Made by a program: the position numbers and the translations under genes. From positions 872,001-936,000 of the forward strand of contig CAHIKZ030005494.1 of the NCBI GenBank assembly GCA_903632075.3: DNA of 64,000 nucleotides, read 5' to 3'. The notes under the pieces are model-generated. The model did no database searches and was not told the origin of the DNA. It saw only the letters and a program-made list of their open reading frames with translations. The DNA comes from Acanthosepion pharaonis (taxonomy: Eukaryota > Mollusca > Cephalopoda > Sepiida > Sepiidae). Below, in pieces: positions 33,930 through 44,541 of the stretch; the stretch's first letter is position 1; the number at the start of each line of letters is the position of its first letter.

Positions 33930-34530
33930 TGAACTATGAAGTTTTATTTACTAATTTATATCTTTCTCTTCAATGGGAGTAGATAGGTTTGCCTATCAGC
34001 CAGTTCACACTCCTCCCTGATCTTTTAAACAAATGTAGAGGTTTATTTCTTGTTTGCTGTTTAGGATTGGATTGCCAGTTCATTTTAAAGTCTGCTTCAA
34101 TTTTATACTTCTCATGTCTCCAACTGAGCTTTGAAATTTTATTCCCTATTTATTTTTTTCTTCTCTTAGTAGGAATAGATAGGTTTGCCTATCATCTGTT
34201 TCACATTCCGCCCTGGTCTTTCGTTTCCTGTTTAGGATTGGGTTTCTGGTTCCTTCAACTCTGTACTTCTGATGTTTCCACCTAAAATCTGAAATTTTAC
34301 TCAGTAATTTTTTTTCTCCCCTCTCCCAGTAGGAATAGATAAGTTTGCCTATTATCTGGTTCACACTCCTCCCTTGACTTTTGAACAGGAATAGAGATTT
34401 ATCACTTGTTTGCTGTTTAGGATTGGCTTTCTGGTTCAGTCTAAAGTTTCTTCATTCTCTTTTATGCCCAGTAGTCCCTTGCATCTTAGCGGCATTATTG
34501 CCTTGCTTGGGGTGAATTGATTAAAAAAAA
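33930..34530 (+). repeat. Tandem ~170-bp repeat with SINE-like 3' end
   Basis: Three successive copies share GAATAGATAGGTTTGCCTAT, CACTCCTCCCTGATCTTTT-like text, GCTGTTTAGGATTGG and TCTGAAATTTTA. Related sequence occurs at 43320-43450. The array ends in CTTAGCGGCATTATTGCCTT plus an A-run, the 3' end seen at 2228-3237 and 50570-50810. It stops about 200 bp before the first coding exon. Confidence 0.8.
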
Positions 34531-34735
34531 AATACATGTAGCCATAAACTATACTAAGTTGAGCAAGCACCTTGACATGGTAAAATGGTTAGTAAATTTG
34601 TCTCAAAGATGATTATCAAATGTTTCTTAAAATTATTAAACATACTAATAAACATGATATAAAAGTTGTATGTTTATTATAATTTTAATGACTTAGAGAT
34701 ATTTTAAACTTTTTTTTGTTTTTTTTCTTTTTCAG

Positions 34736-35205
34736 ATTGCATAAATTTTAATTTTTTTTTTCCCCCTCCTCCATCCGGTGATTTGAAGTCTCTTGATCCG
34801 TTTTCGTTTTTATTTAAATTTCGACCTGCTGCTTCTTGATTTCCAATGGAGACCCAAGCGCAACAGCAAGAGGCTTCTGTGATTGACACCAGACACCGGA
34901 TCAACTTGATGGAATCAGAATTGGAAGATGCTTGGAAAATGATAAAGGAGAATTCTCCATCATTGCCCAAGCGGCGTCGACTTGAGGACGATACCGTGAG
35001 TAGCATCAGTAGCCGAACTGATTCCCCTGTATCCGTGGATAGTTTCATGGATGAAAGTTTTTGTGCCACACCCACCGACAATTCACCCTCACGACCCCCA
35101 ACATTATCAGATTTTCGGAAACATTACAAAAAAGATGAACTCTGGGCTGCTATTGAATCCAATTATCAATACCTTATGGATGATGAAATTATTGAAACTT
35201 GCAGG
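34736..35205 (+). CDS. First coding exon of a spectrin-repeat-like scaffold gene
   Basis: A T-rich tract ending TTCAG (34731-34735) is a good splice acceptor, so 34736-34845 is probably 5' UTR of a second exon. Translation starts at ATG 34846; an in-frame TGA at 34837 rules out an upstream start in this exon. The 120 codons end at a consensus donor AGG|GTAAG (35206), phase 0. The product has a Gln/Glu-rich N-terminus, a helical stretch (residues 18-34, RINLMESELEDAW), a basic PKRRR at 41-45 that could be a nuclear signal, a Ser/Thr/Pro-rich segment (50-86) and a charged helix (87-120, DELWAAIESNYQYLMDDEII). Codon use and composition are unlike the AT-rich flanks. The family is uncertain: AKAP6-like or nesprin-like scaffold is inference from the downstream exon. 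Confidence 0.8.
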
Positions 35206-35435
35206 GTAAGAACTTTTTAATTTTTTGTTTATTCCTAAGTTTAAGTTCAAAGTAGCTATACAGATGACCCATTGCATTTATAGGTTTTGAATTGATGGAA
35301 GAGTCAACCAACCCAAGATAAGAAATGTTCAGTGGAGGGGTGTGGAAACTTGCCATGCACTGAGATTCCATGTTCTATGGGAATGAAGTGATGTTGAGGC
35401 ATACTTAATTCAAGATTTCAACTTCTTGCACAATA

Positions 35436-35508
35436 TGTCATCATTCTTAGTAGATAAGTTTATTACTGTTCTTAGTAGATAAGTTTATTACTGTTCTTAG
35501 TAGATAGT
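35436..35508 (+). repeat. Tandem repeat, ~25-bp unit
   Basis: TTCTTAGTAGATAAGTTTAT followed by TACTG is repeated about three times. Confidence 0.9.
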
Positions 35509-35821
35509 TTCCTTGTTGATGGTAAAAGCTCTGGATACTGGCAAAACATCTAGATATATCCAGAAATGTCTACCATACACAAACCCATGTAATGACAGGG
35601 GATGCAACTCCCACCCCTTTAAACACAAACACATACACAAAAATAAAATTGTATTGTAGACAAAAACATTTTGATTGATTTTAACTTTTTTTTTATTAAT
35701 TTGAGCTTTTTCACTTCAACTTTCTGAAAACTTAGACTTTGATAGTTCTGAGGATGGCATTTAAATAGATTAATTTCTTTAAAATTATTTTCAAATTATT
35801 GCTACTATTATTGTTAAATCT

Positions 35822-36305
35822 AAATGGCACAGCCACTCGTATCCAAGGATGCCTATCTACTAGGGCAGCTAGCTAATCCCAGTTGCAGACGCCTGCTCAA
35901 GCACATGTTTTTGTTCAACACCTACAGAGACCACCTGTGGTTTATACTGCAATTATGCTGAGTAGACTTTATAGTTTCTGGGAGGGTGCATGTTATCTAG
36001 CATGATCAACAGTCTGAACAAGGCCAGCACACTCAAACCCTCAATCATGATGACTTGTGACTTTGTGCAAGCACAACTATTGATGGCTTCCAAGTGTTTT
36101 GTCTACCCAATTTCACTTGCAAGGCTTGGGTCAAACTTTGGTATTCTTTTTCAGCACTTTCCAAAGGTGTCACATGCTGGGATTACCTCCTCCAGGCTAA
36201 TAAACTTCAGCAAGTCCCCTTCCTGACAAATCGACTATGATGAGATTCGAACCTGGGCCATCGTCAAAATGCAAATGTTCTAACCACTCAGCCACATGCC
36301 CATAA
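35822..36305 (-). repeat. tRNA-derived SINE family G, full copy
   Basis: On the minus strand the copy starts with the complement of CCACTCAGCCACATGCCC (A box: GTGGCTGAGTGG) and of GATTCGAACCTGGG (B box). The body then matches 16840-17063. The head looks like a real tRNA arm order, but the body continues past it, so it is a SINE. Confidence 0.75.
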
Positions 36306-37742
36306 TAATCTACATAGAAGCTAATTTACTTTTAAATCAGCAACAGGAGGCTTGGTACCCCTACTAAATGGTTCAATCCTGGTGCTCTGCTAATTTCTTC
36401 TTTGTTAGCTTTTGTATCAGGTGCATGGTGAAGCTTTGCCAATTTTGAGCAAGAAATTGTTGTTGCTATTCTTATCGTTTGGATTTTGTATCTATTCTGT
36501 TTTTTTTTTTTTTTTTTTTTTTTTTGTAGTGGGGTTTTAGTTTTGCACCTTTGAAATATATTTTGCAAAGTTTTAGTTCAAGAACAATTTTGCAGATCAG
36601 ACCATCTATGGATAAATTAAACCTTTGTTTGCAATCCACTGCTGGACTCTTCCTGCTGGCTATTTCACTTTGCCACTAGTTTCTTTAGACTGGAAATAAA
36701 TTTAACACTCCCCTAAACTTGACAACACTCAAAAGCATCTGTTAGAATCCATTAAAAAAAAAAAAACAGTAAATTTAGTCTTGGATGGAAAACAATGTTT
36801 TAATTTTTAAGTGAAAGTGAAATTATTTTATTTTGATTATGTAATAAAATTAGAAGATAAAGTTCAAGGAATTGAATATATTTTCTTGTATAACTATAGA
36901 ATACTCTTCCTTCGCAAAAACTTAATTTTGATATTTTAAGCGTGATAGCTTTCTGTTGTTCAAGAATTCTTATAAAAGCTATTTTTAATTAAAAGCCAAA
37001 ATTTGTTAACTTTTTGATCTCTGGTTTTTTATTTATTATCTACTTACTTCCATTTAATTTACAAATGTACAACCCCTGTCAGGACAGACATATTTGTTTT
37101 ACCTGTCAGTAAGTGAAAATATTCAGGAAACTTTGTTTCCATTCAATTTTAAGAAAATATAAATTATTGTTAATGTTTAGCATGCACAATAGGAATATTT
37201 GGAAAAGCAAAGTAGACTGCCATCTTCCATTTAAGAATCATGACAAATTTATTAAGGAGTCTCTGGTGTAACAAGAATATTAATTTATAAAAAAATATTC
37301 TTTTATACCCCATGCTGACTTGTCTTAAATCTGATCCACAGTATTTCATTGTTGACATGACATAAGCATTGAATTTTTATGAAGACACAAATGCCTATTT
37401 CTAATATCAGCTCTAAGTGAGCCATATGTTGTAATTAAATGATCAATAGGCAGTTTAATGTTAAATTGCTTTTTATATTACTTGTCACCTAAAATTATTT
37501 GGGTCATTATGTAAAAATAAGACACATTTTTAGCATCAAATCTTAATTTAACAAAATATTTATTATTTCACTTTATTTTCTGCCATCTCTCATAATTCTA
37601 CCCTCACAGAACATTTTAACTTTCCAGCAAAGAACTGCTTCAGGTACCATTTTACAGTTTTCCAATGAATTATTTTTTGTTTCTGTAGAGTTTTGTAAAG
37701 GCTTGAATAAGTGATGATTGGAAAAACTAATATATAGTGAAT
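36306..37742. other. No supported gene
   Basis: AT-rich intronic sequence with a T25-class run at about 36501-36525. Open frames here are poly-Lys or featureless. Confidence 0.45.
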
Positions 37743-37992
37743 ATGGTGGAATGAGTGAAAGAATTCCTGCAAACAAGGTGGAATGAGTGAAATCCTCTTG
37801 CACGGACATGGCCGGATGAGTGAAATCCTCTTGCACGGACATGGCCGGATGAGTGAAATCCTCTTGCACGGACATGGCCGGATGAGTGAAATCCTCTTGC
37901 ACGGACATGGCCAGATGAGTGAAATCCTCTTGCACGGACATGGCCGGATGAGTGAAATCCTCTTGCACGGACATGGCCGGATGAGTGAAAAC
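37743..37992 (+). repeat. 33-bp minisatellite, ~6 perfect or near-perfect units
   Basis: The unit ATGAGTGAAATCCTCTTGCA plus CGGACATGGCCGG is repeated six times from 37783, with one G-to-A change (CCAGATG at about 37912). Two degenerate units precede it (37748-37790). Because 33 is divisible by three, several frames stay open and give 11-residue repeats on both strands, but none has start, splice or domain support. Confidence 0.95.
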
Positions 37993-38114
37993 TTGTAATG
38001 ATTTTTTGCATGATTGTAAAGAAATATGCTGTATGATTAACCTGATGGAATATTGTGCTCTTTCTGTTTTTATGTAATTCTTTATACTTTTTGTTAATCG
38101 TTTACCATTACATT

Positions 38115-38520
38115 CACTTATGAGCTAATACCCTTTCCCAAGGGTATTAGCATGTAATCCTCTTCTTCTCCTTCCAGCTATGGATATCTAGCAGGACAGA
38201 CTGGGTTCTATAGCCTTGGATGGCAACTGGTCTAGGAGAAGGACAACTCTGAATTCAAAACCTATGGAGGGTTGTTTGGGGACCTTGTGGTGCATAGTGC
38301 ATTATGTCTCTGTATTTGGCCCTACAAAAAGTGTGGTTGTTTCTACACAAAGCCTTCACCACTAGAATCAAATCATGTGTGCTAGTGTCTGGCTGTTGGA
38401 TTCCTAGGAACTGAGCTGCTTGACCCTCATACATCAAATACAATGGGAGAATCCACCATTCAATGCACAAACAAATGGTAGATTTATGAATGTGCAAGAT
38501 GGATTCTGACAAGCAAAATA
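38115..38520 (+). repeat. SINE fragment with variant tail
   Basis: Contains CCTTTCCCAAGGGTATTAGC in complement orientation, then the tail GGCAACTGGTCTAGGAGAAG shared with 21240-21470, and ATGGTAGATTTATGAATGTG shared with 3345-3445. A mosaic of SINE parts. Confidence 0.5.
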
Positions 38521-39227
38521 ACTTTCAGCTGTAATCAAATTATGTTATCTCATAATGCGAAAACATTAAAGCTGTTTTTTGTTTTTTCTTTAAATAATTT
38601 AAAAATTAATGGAAATAGAGGTTGGACTATTGATTGTTTGTTGGAAAAAAAATTCTTTAGATATTTCTGTAAATAATTTCGTGTTTATGAAATGTCTTTG
38701 TTCTCAGATTTTGTTATCATGTAGCAGCCTTAATAAAAGTTGAATTATAAAAAACAATTCTGTATTTAGAAAATGTTAGTATTTATTTTGTCTTCAAATT
38801 TTATTGTGTTGAATTATAAAAACAAATTCCATGTTATTCATAGCATTCAGTGATAGAACTACATCTATCAAGTCTGTTAACCTACAAGGAAATTGTCCAA
38901 CATTCACACCTTATATGAGATTAGATATTATATAGCAGTTGAGTATTATTTTCTTTGTTTCTAAGGACATTTTTCTATACTTTAATTGCTTAATCTTTAA
39001 CACTCTGCATTATTCACTGATATATATATATTACTGCAGTCTGAATTTTAAGCAAGATGATTTTCACTGTTCCTATAGCAGGCCATAACAAAACCATGGG
39101 ATTCAAATATAACATTTGTCCAACAAATGGACTAACCTGCAATTAAAGGACAAGCATTTTGCTTTGGGAATAAATCATCTTTAGAGTGCTAATGGTTAAT
39201 TGCAGAAAGGTATCTTCACTATTACTA
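38521..39227. other. No recognised feature
   Basis: AT-rich intronic sequence without a supported gene. Confidence 0.4.
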
Positions 39228-39605
39228 TGCTTATGGCCATATCATGTTGAAACATCAGTTTCCGAACAATCACCAAAGTTAAACAACATTGAACTTGGTC
39301 AGTACCTAGATGGGTAGTCATTTAAAGATACCAGGTGCTGTAAGCTTGGATGTGTGCGGGTGGTATAATGGATAATTGTTAACCGAAGAGCCAAGTTCCA
39401 ATTCCAGTTGGGTTCATTATATTCACTTACAACCAAATACCCTTGGGAAAGGTATGAATCCACCTCTCTCTGCTTTGGTTATGGTGTTAATGAGTAAGAC
39501 TTGTATCACTAAACCATTATTACACCCCCCCCTTATAATCTAAAAATATATTCTGGCTTTGAATAGCCTGCAAAAGGTTGATAAGCCATAAAAAATGACT
39601 CCATC
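39228..39605 (+). repeat. 5S-tRNA chimeric SINE, best-preserved plus-strand copy
   Basis: The full module order is visible. 5S-like: GCTTATGGCCATATCATGTT, AATCACCAAAGTTAAACAAC, GGTCAGTACCTAGATGGGTA, CCAGGTGCTGTAAGCTTGG. tRNA-like: GGTGGTATAATGGATAATTG, then GTTCCAATTCCAG in the B-box position. Middle: TGGGAAAGGTATGAATCCAC. Tail: AATAGCCTGCAAAAGGTTGA, TAAGCCATAAAA. Confidence 0.9.
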
Positions 39606-39889
39606 AAATTCACTATTCCTATGTACCTTTTGGATTTTTTTTTACATGTTTTCTATCATATTTAACTACATTAGATGATTAAATTTCTGCACCCACATTT
39701 TTATGCCCCTACAAAGGAGCTCACAAACCCTATCAAAAGCTTTTGTGTAATCTATGAAACATAGATCTTTCTGGATTTGTATTGCTCAATTGGTTAATAT
39801 TCTGATCATGAAAATCATATTTCACTGCTGCACCCACACCCACATTATTGAGGAGGGTGGCATCAGTCAATTGAGTGGTTTGGTTTAAT

Positions 39890-40310
39890 TTGTTTTACGG
39901 CATATCAATCTCAATGGGTTATTTAATGCCAACAACATTTTTAGGATAGATTCGTATGAATAGAATATGTATTCTTTGGTTTAGATTGGTTTGGTTTATT
40001 TTGTTTTATGGCGTATCAAACTCAATAGGTTATTTAATGGCAACAAAATTTTTTATTGCTGGTAATATTTTGTTTTGTCAAAAATCTGTTTCTGGCAATA
40101 TCTTTCCTTCAAAATTGTATTGCTGGTAATAATTTTTTTCAAAAAAGTATTGCTGGTAATAGTTAACTATTTGCCCATAGCTGGAACCCTAACAGGTGCT
40201 ACCACCCCTAGCTGGGAGCACCAGCAATTAAGAGGTGGTTCCACGCCTCAAAACCTCCTGATCAGAGGCCTTGCTGCTGGACATAGTTTAACGTCTTACT
40301 CAGGATGGCA
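39890..40310 (-). repeat. SINE family C copy with duplicated tail
   Basis: Reverse orientation. The tail complement (GGCATATCAATCTCAATGGG) appears at 39899 and again at 40012. Then come iterated TTGCTGGTAATA units (40055-40165), then GCCCATAGCTGGAACCCTAA and the GCCTTGCTGCTGGACATAGT head. Confidence 0.75.
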
Positions 40311-40979
40311 GTTGAGTGGTGACTGAACATTATTTAATTACTCTTTGCATTTAACATTGTCCCATTTGTGGTACTGAGTATATTTTTATCAGCCTGAACC
40401 CAAAGCTGAAGATCTCCAGTGAGTTTATCATCCATTTCTGGCTCAGTTATCTTCTCTTGTAGAAAGCCTAATGGATAAATAAGCAGCAGGAAATCAATGA
40501 TATCAGTTGTGCTGGTAAAGCTACATTACTTGCAGACCCCAAAGCAGACTTGCTGAACAGGAAGAGAGGCTTGGTGCCAAATGATTTCCTCAAGTTTGAT
40601 GTTGCACATATAGTCGGTTAATATAATCTGCAATAATTATCACTATTTCAGGAGATTTTTTTTTAATATGTTTAAAAAAATTTTAATACCTTGATATCCG
40701 TAGTAAAAATGGTCGATCAGTTCATCACTTCCACTAAATGTGACATGAACATTTCAGTTGTTAAAGCTTTGAGCTACAATAGACATGCTATGAAACATTT
40801 GGAAATCTGCTTTGCTGGTTAAAAATGGAACAAGACTTCTTCCAAGCAATATTTATATCTGTATTGCTCTGATAGCAATGCATTGATGCTGACAAAACAA
40901 TTGGAAAAGAAGCTAATTGGTAAGTATATAAGGATGCTGCATGTTGCATTGAATCTATCCTGGTAAATATCTACAGAAA
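40311..40979. other. No supported gene
   Basis: Unassigned intronic sequence, mildly less AT-rich. Confidence 0.4.
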
Positions 40980-40984
40980 ACATT

Positions 40985-41310
40985 TCAATGATGATGAGAA
41001 ATGGCACCTTACAGAGACAGCATCTCAATGGCAATGAGAAACAGAAATAGCACCTTACAGAAAATGCATCTCAATTGTGATGAGAAATGGCACCTTACAG
41101 AAAAAGCATCTCAATTGTGATGAGAAATGGCACCTTACAGAAAAAGCATCTCAATTGTTACGAGAAATGTCACCTTACAGAAAAAGCATCTCAGTTGTGA
41201 CGAGAAATGTCACCTTACAGAAAAAGCATCTCAATCGTGACGAGAATCGGTACCTTACAGAGAAATAGCTCTATGGCCATGGGAAACAGTACCCTACAGA
41301 AAACAACCCC
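40985..41310 (+). repeat. 40-bp minisatellite, ~7 units
   Basis: The unit TGATGAGAAATGGCACCTTA plus CAGAAAAAGCATCTCAATTG is repeated with growing divergence at both ends. Perfect in the centre (41060-41220). Confidence 0.92.
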
Positions 41311-41602
41311 ATGGTCATCTGCCTCTCATCTTACAAGTCAATTAGAGATAAGATTATGGGGCATTTCTGGAGAAGGCTGTGCTTGTTGTTTTGTTGTGGA
41401 CACCAAAATATGGACACAACTTCATTGGTCAATCATTCAAAACCACCACCATGAAGGATTAAGACTTGTTTTAGGGGGCATTTTGCACATCCCCAGTGGA
41501 GAGCCTTTATTCTGAACCCTACGAACCACCACTAAAACTTAGATTCAAGAAATTAGGTATGCAGTACTACAGTAAAATTAAATCGCAACCAACCAACCAA
41601 TC

Positions 41603-43165
41603 GAGCTTATAACTGCATTTTCAACCTCAAACACCAAAAACTATTTGATCAAAAAGTAAAGGCCATAAAACCTTTTTGTCTCCATATGAAACCCATAGTG
41701 GAAGACATGGATATTCAATCACAAGCATCCATGATACCGTTCAACTAAGCTTACCACCCTGGCTACTTAAGCAGCCTGTGATTATTTTTGATTTAAACAA
41801 ACTCCCTCAAAATAAAACCCACCCATTAACTTACCAAGAAAAACTCTTTAATATTCAGGGAAAATACCCAAACTACTCGCACATTTACACAGATGGCTCC
41901 AAAGATAGCAACAGAACTGGATGTGGAGCAGTTTTCAATAAGGAAATGATGAAAAAATACCTCCCAAAGGAAGCCTCCATATTTACTGCAAAAATCTATG
42001 CAATAAAACTAGCACTTAAGATTGTTTGTGCAAGCAACTTAAAAAAAATTCATCATCCATACTGACTCCATCTCTGACCTACAATCTATAAAAAATACAA
42101 AACTGGATAACCCTTCAATTGTCAAACTTTTAAACAAAATCAACTCCATAAGACATAAAAAGGTGATATTTTGCTGGATTCCAAGTCATATTGGATTTCA
42201 GGGAAATGAGAAAGCCGATTCCTTAACAAAAGCTGCACTTAAGATGACATCCAACCAGAACTCCAAAATCCTATATACGGACCTAAAACATAAAATCAAG
42301 AAAATAATGATGCAACAATGGCAACAACTATGGGACTGTTATGATGTTGATTTGGGGTTAGTAGAGACAAACGCCAAATAACACGTAACAATAAAAAGGG
42401 TTTTAAGAGGTTGGTAAATAGGTACAGAAATCGCCTGAGTAGTCAATAACTAGCTCAGCTAAGAACTTCTCCGACTTTGACTGTCTTTTGACATGCCACT
42501 ATTTAACATCTTTGCTCGCAGACAAGTTCATCTTCAAGAGGGGTGGTAGGTTTCCGACACAACAGGGACAAAAATACCCACAATAAGCTCTACCAAATAG
42601 AACCCATTTTAAAAGAAAGGAAACTGAATCTTAATAATACAAGAAGAGAAGAAACCACCCTTACTCGGCTACGCATTGGACACACTAGACTGACTCACTC
42701 CTTCATACTAGAAGGAGAGCCTCCTCCTAAATTTCCCTGTGGAAATCAATACACAGTAAAACATATACTGAGAGAATGCACAAACCTTACACACATTCAA
42801 AGAAAGTTCTTACAACATTGAGTACAAAGGAACTATTTACAAAAATTGATCCAAGTCATATAATAAACTTTCTGAAAAGAATTGGTCTTTTATCAAAGAT
42901 GTAGTCTGATGTGTAATTAATATCTGCTACCTTTTTAACATTGTGTAAACAAATTGTCTATACTAAATGGAAATCCTTGTCCTAGACAGTAATACCTGGA
43001 ATTATTTTGCAGTGTGCAAGCAAATAAGCTCTAGCTGATCTCGCTTATAGATGTTTACAAGTCATATATATTTAATTATATATATATATATATAAAAACT
43101 AAATTTGGCATTAAATGACCTACAGTGGTTGATATACCATAAAACCCAACCAACCAATCAACCAT
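41603..43165 (+). mobile_element. 5'-truncated I-type LINE with RNase H and 3' end
   Basis: This is the 3' third of a non-LTR retrotransposon. 41603-41740 encodes the linker after reverse transcriptase (KPFCLHMKPIVEDMDI). A frame change follows, then RNase H: HIYTDGSK with catalytic Asp at 41892, IFTAKIYAIKLALKI, and WIPSHIGFQGNEKADSLTKA near 42175-42240. After about 225 bp of extra sequence (42335-42560) comes the C-terminal region ending CGNQYTVKHILREC, a Cys/His cluster typical of I/Jockey-group ORF2. The 3' region (42823-43094) passes through (TA)n into GGCATTAAATGACCTACAGT, GGTTGATATACCATAAAACC and (AACC)n. RNase H places it in the I superfamily. Truncation, frameshift and insertion make it inactive. 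Confidence 0.85.
43098..43165 (+). repeat. Shared LINE/SINE 3' tail
   Basis: GGCATTAAATGACCTACAGT, GGTTGATATACCATAAAACC and CCAACCAACCAATC. The same tail ends the 5S-tRNA SINEs and family C SINEs. Here it follows the I-type LINE 3' region after a (TA)n tract. Confidence 0.75.
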
Positions 43166-43319
43166 TCAAAACCTACATTCAACAAATATGTGAAGACACA
43201 GGATGCTAAGCTAACAAATCTACCAGATATGATGCATAATCGTGAAGACTGGAGAGAAAGTGTTTGCAATCGGAACAACTTGATTGTAAATATATACATC
43301 TATTTATATATACACACAG

Positions 43320-43590
43320 GGTTAATTTGTGTCACTTGTTTATTGCTAAATTTTTTTTTATTCGGTTTCCGGTTCCTTCTAAAGTCTACCTCAACTCTAT
43401 ACTTCTAATGCCTCCATCTGAACTCTGAAATTTTATTCGCTAATTAAATCTTGATCTTGAATTAGCTTTCTATCTTTCCTGTTATCTTGCCCTTTCTTAT
43501 GCTAATACAACTCCACACTGTAACCCTCTACTTTGAGTGGCCCTTGGGTCTTTTATTAGGTGAACATTAGTTAAAAAAAATCAACAGTTT
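43320..43590 (+). repeat. SINE-like repeat related to 33930-34530
   Basis: TTTCCGGTTCCTTCTAAAGT, CTATACTTCTAATGCC and CTCTGAAATTTTATTCG match the tandem unit upstream of the first exon. The 3' end GAGTGGCCCTTGGGTCTTTT plus A-run matches copies at 12915 and 13469. Confidence 0.6.
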
Positions 43591-43839
43591 AATTCCTGAC
43601 AGCTTTTGATAATCTCTATTTATGGTGACACATCCAATTGTGCTTAGGAAATGATTACTGACTAAAAGCCATCACCTTTTACTATGTTTAAAAGACAGGT
43701 CATCTATGAGATTTTTAAAAGTGGATTATAGTTTATACAAAAGGACATCTGTTGATTAGCTCTATACAAACTGGATGTTTTTTTGTTTTTTTTTCTGACA
43801 ATTATTTCTTTATTTACACTATTAGTACTTGAGCTTATT

Positions 43840-44175
43840 TTGTTGTTGCTATCACAACGTTTCCATTGTGCTCACTGGCCTTCCTCAGGTGTATAGTGAT
43901 CTGGATAACCTACAGGGAATTCTCAACTGAACCCTTTATTTAATCTATGGGTGTAGAATCTTCTCATTCCATTGCTGATGTCTAGAGATATTATCTAGTT
44001 CTTATTTTGTACTGTTCCACTAAATAAAAATTAAAAATTAGATGATATCCCAAGATATGGGTAGTAGAACAAGAACAGTATACCTCTGTAGATTAAATAA
44101 AGGGTCCAGTTCAGAATTCCCTGTACATTACCCAGATCAATACATACCTGAGGAAAGCCAATAGGGAATGATTGC
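43840..44175. repeat. Family F foldback
   Basis: The arms (about 43860-43990 and 44035-44170) are reverse complements: CTTCCTCAGGTGTATAGTGA, CCCTTTATTTAATCTA and ATATTATCTAG opposite their complements. A 40-bp AT loop lies between them. Confidence 0.85.
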
Positions 44176-44334
44176 AAAATACTTTCCCCTCCCCAATTTA
44201 TAGGCAAAAACACACAAATGCATGATGGGATTTCGTCCTAGTCAATAAAATAGGCCAGTTCTTGGTTTAATCTGACTCGGTCCCAATCTGTCTTGTCTTG
44301 AAGTCAGAACACGACTTCCACTTATCCGAATTTG

Positions 44335-44541
44335 CTTTGGTTTTCCTGAGGTATATACTGACCTGGGTAACTTTAACTAAACACTTTATTTAATCTACAG
44401 GGGTACACTGTTCTCATTTCACTGCCCATGTCTAAGGATATTGTTTAGTTTATAGTATTGCTCAGTTATTTCTCACCTGTTTCACTGAGTCTACCTACAC
44501 ACTTCCTGATCCAGGGATTGAACTCATCATCACTATATCAC
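44335..44541. repeat. Family F arm plus tRNA-like SINE part, left of LTR element
   Basis: 44335-44460 is a family F arm (CCTGAGGTATATACTGACCT, CTAAGGATATTG). 44505-44530 holds the complement of a B box (GATCCAGGGATTGAACTC). The sequence is cut by the LTR element and resumes at 48678 with CAAATTCACCAATGC, the A-box complement CCACTAGGCCACTG and an opposed family F arm. Confidence 0.7.
44537..44541 (+). repeat. Target site duplication (left)
   Basis: ATCAC directly before the 5' LTR; repeated at 48673-48677 directly after the 3' LTR. Confidence 0.95.

Noticed and set aside
36235..36305. Possible tRNA gene on the minus strand
   Set aside because: A and B boxes are good, but the sequence continues into a repeat body also found at 16840-17063, and no closed cloverleaf is apparent.
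37743..37992. CRISPR-like array
   Set aside because: Units are contiguous without unique spacers, in an animal intron; it is a minisatellite.
37783..37998. Open frames of 71-133 aa with 11-residue repeats on both strands
   Set aside because: They are forced open by the 33-bp repeat unit. There is no splice, start or domain support, and both strands are equally open.
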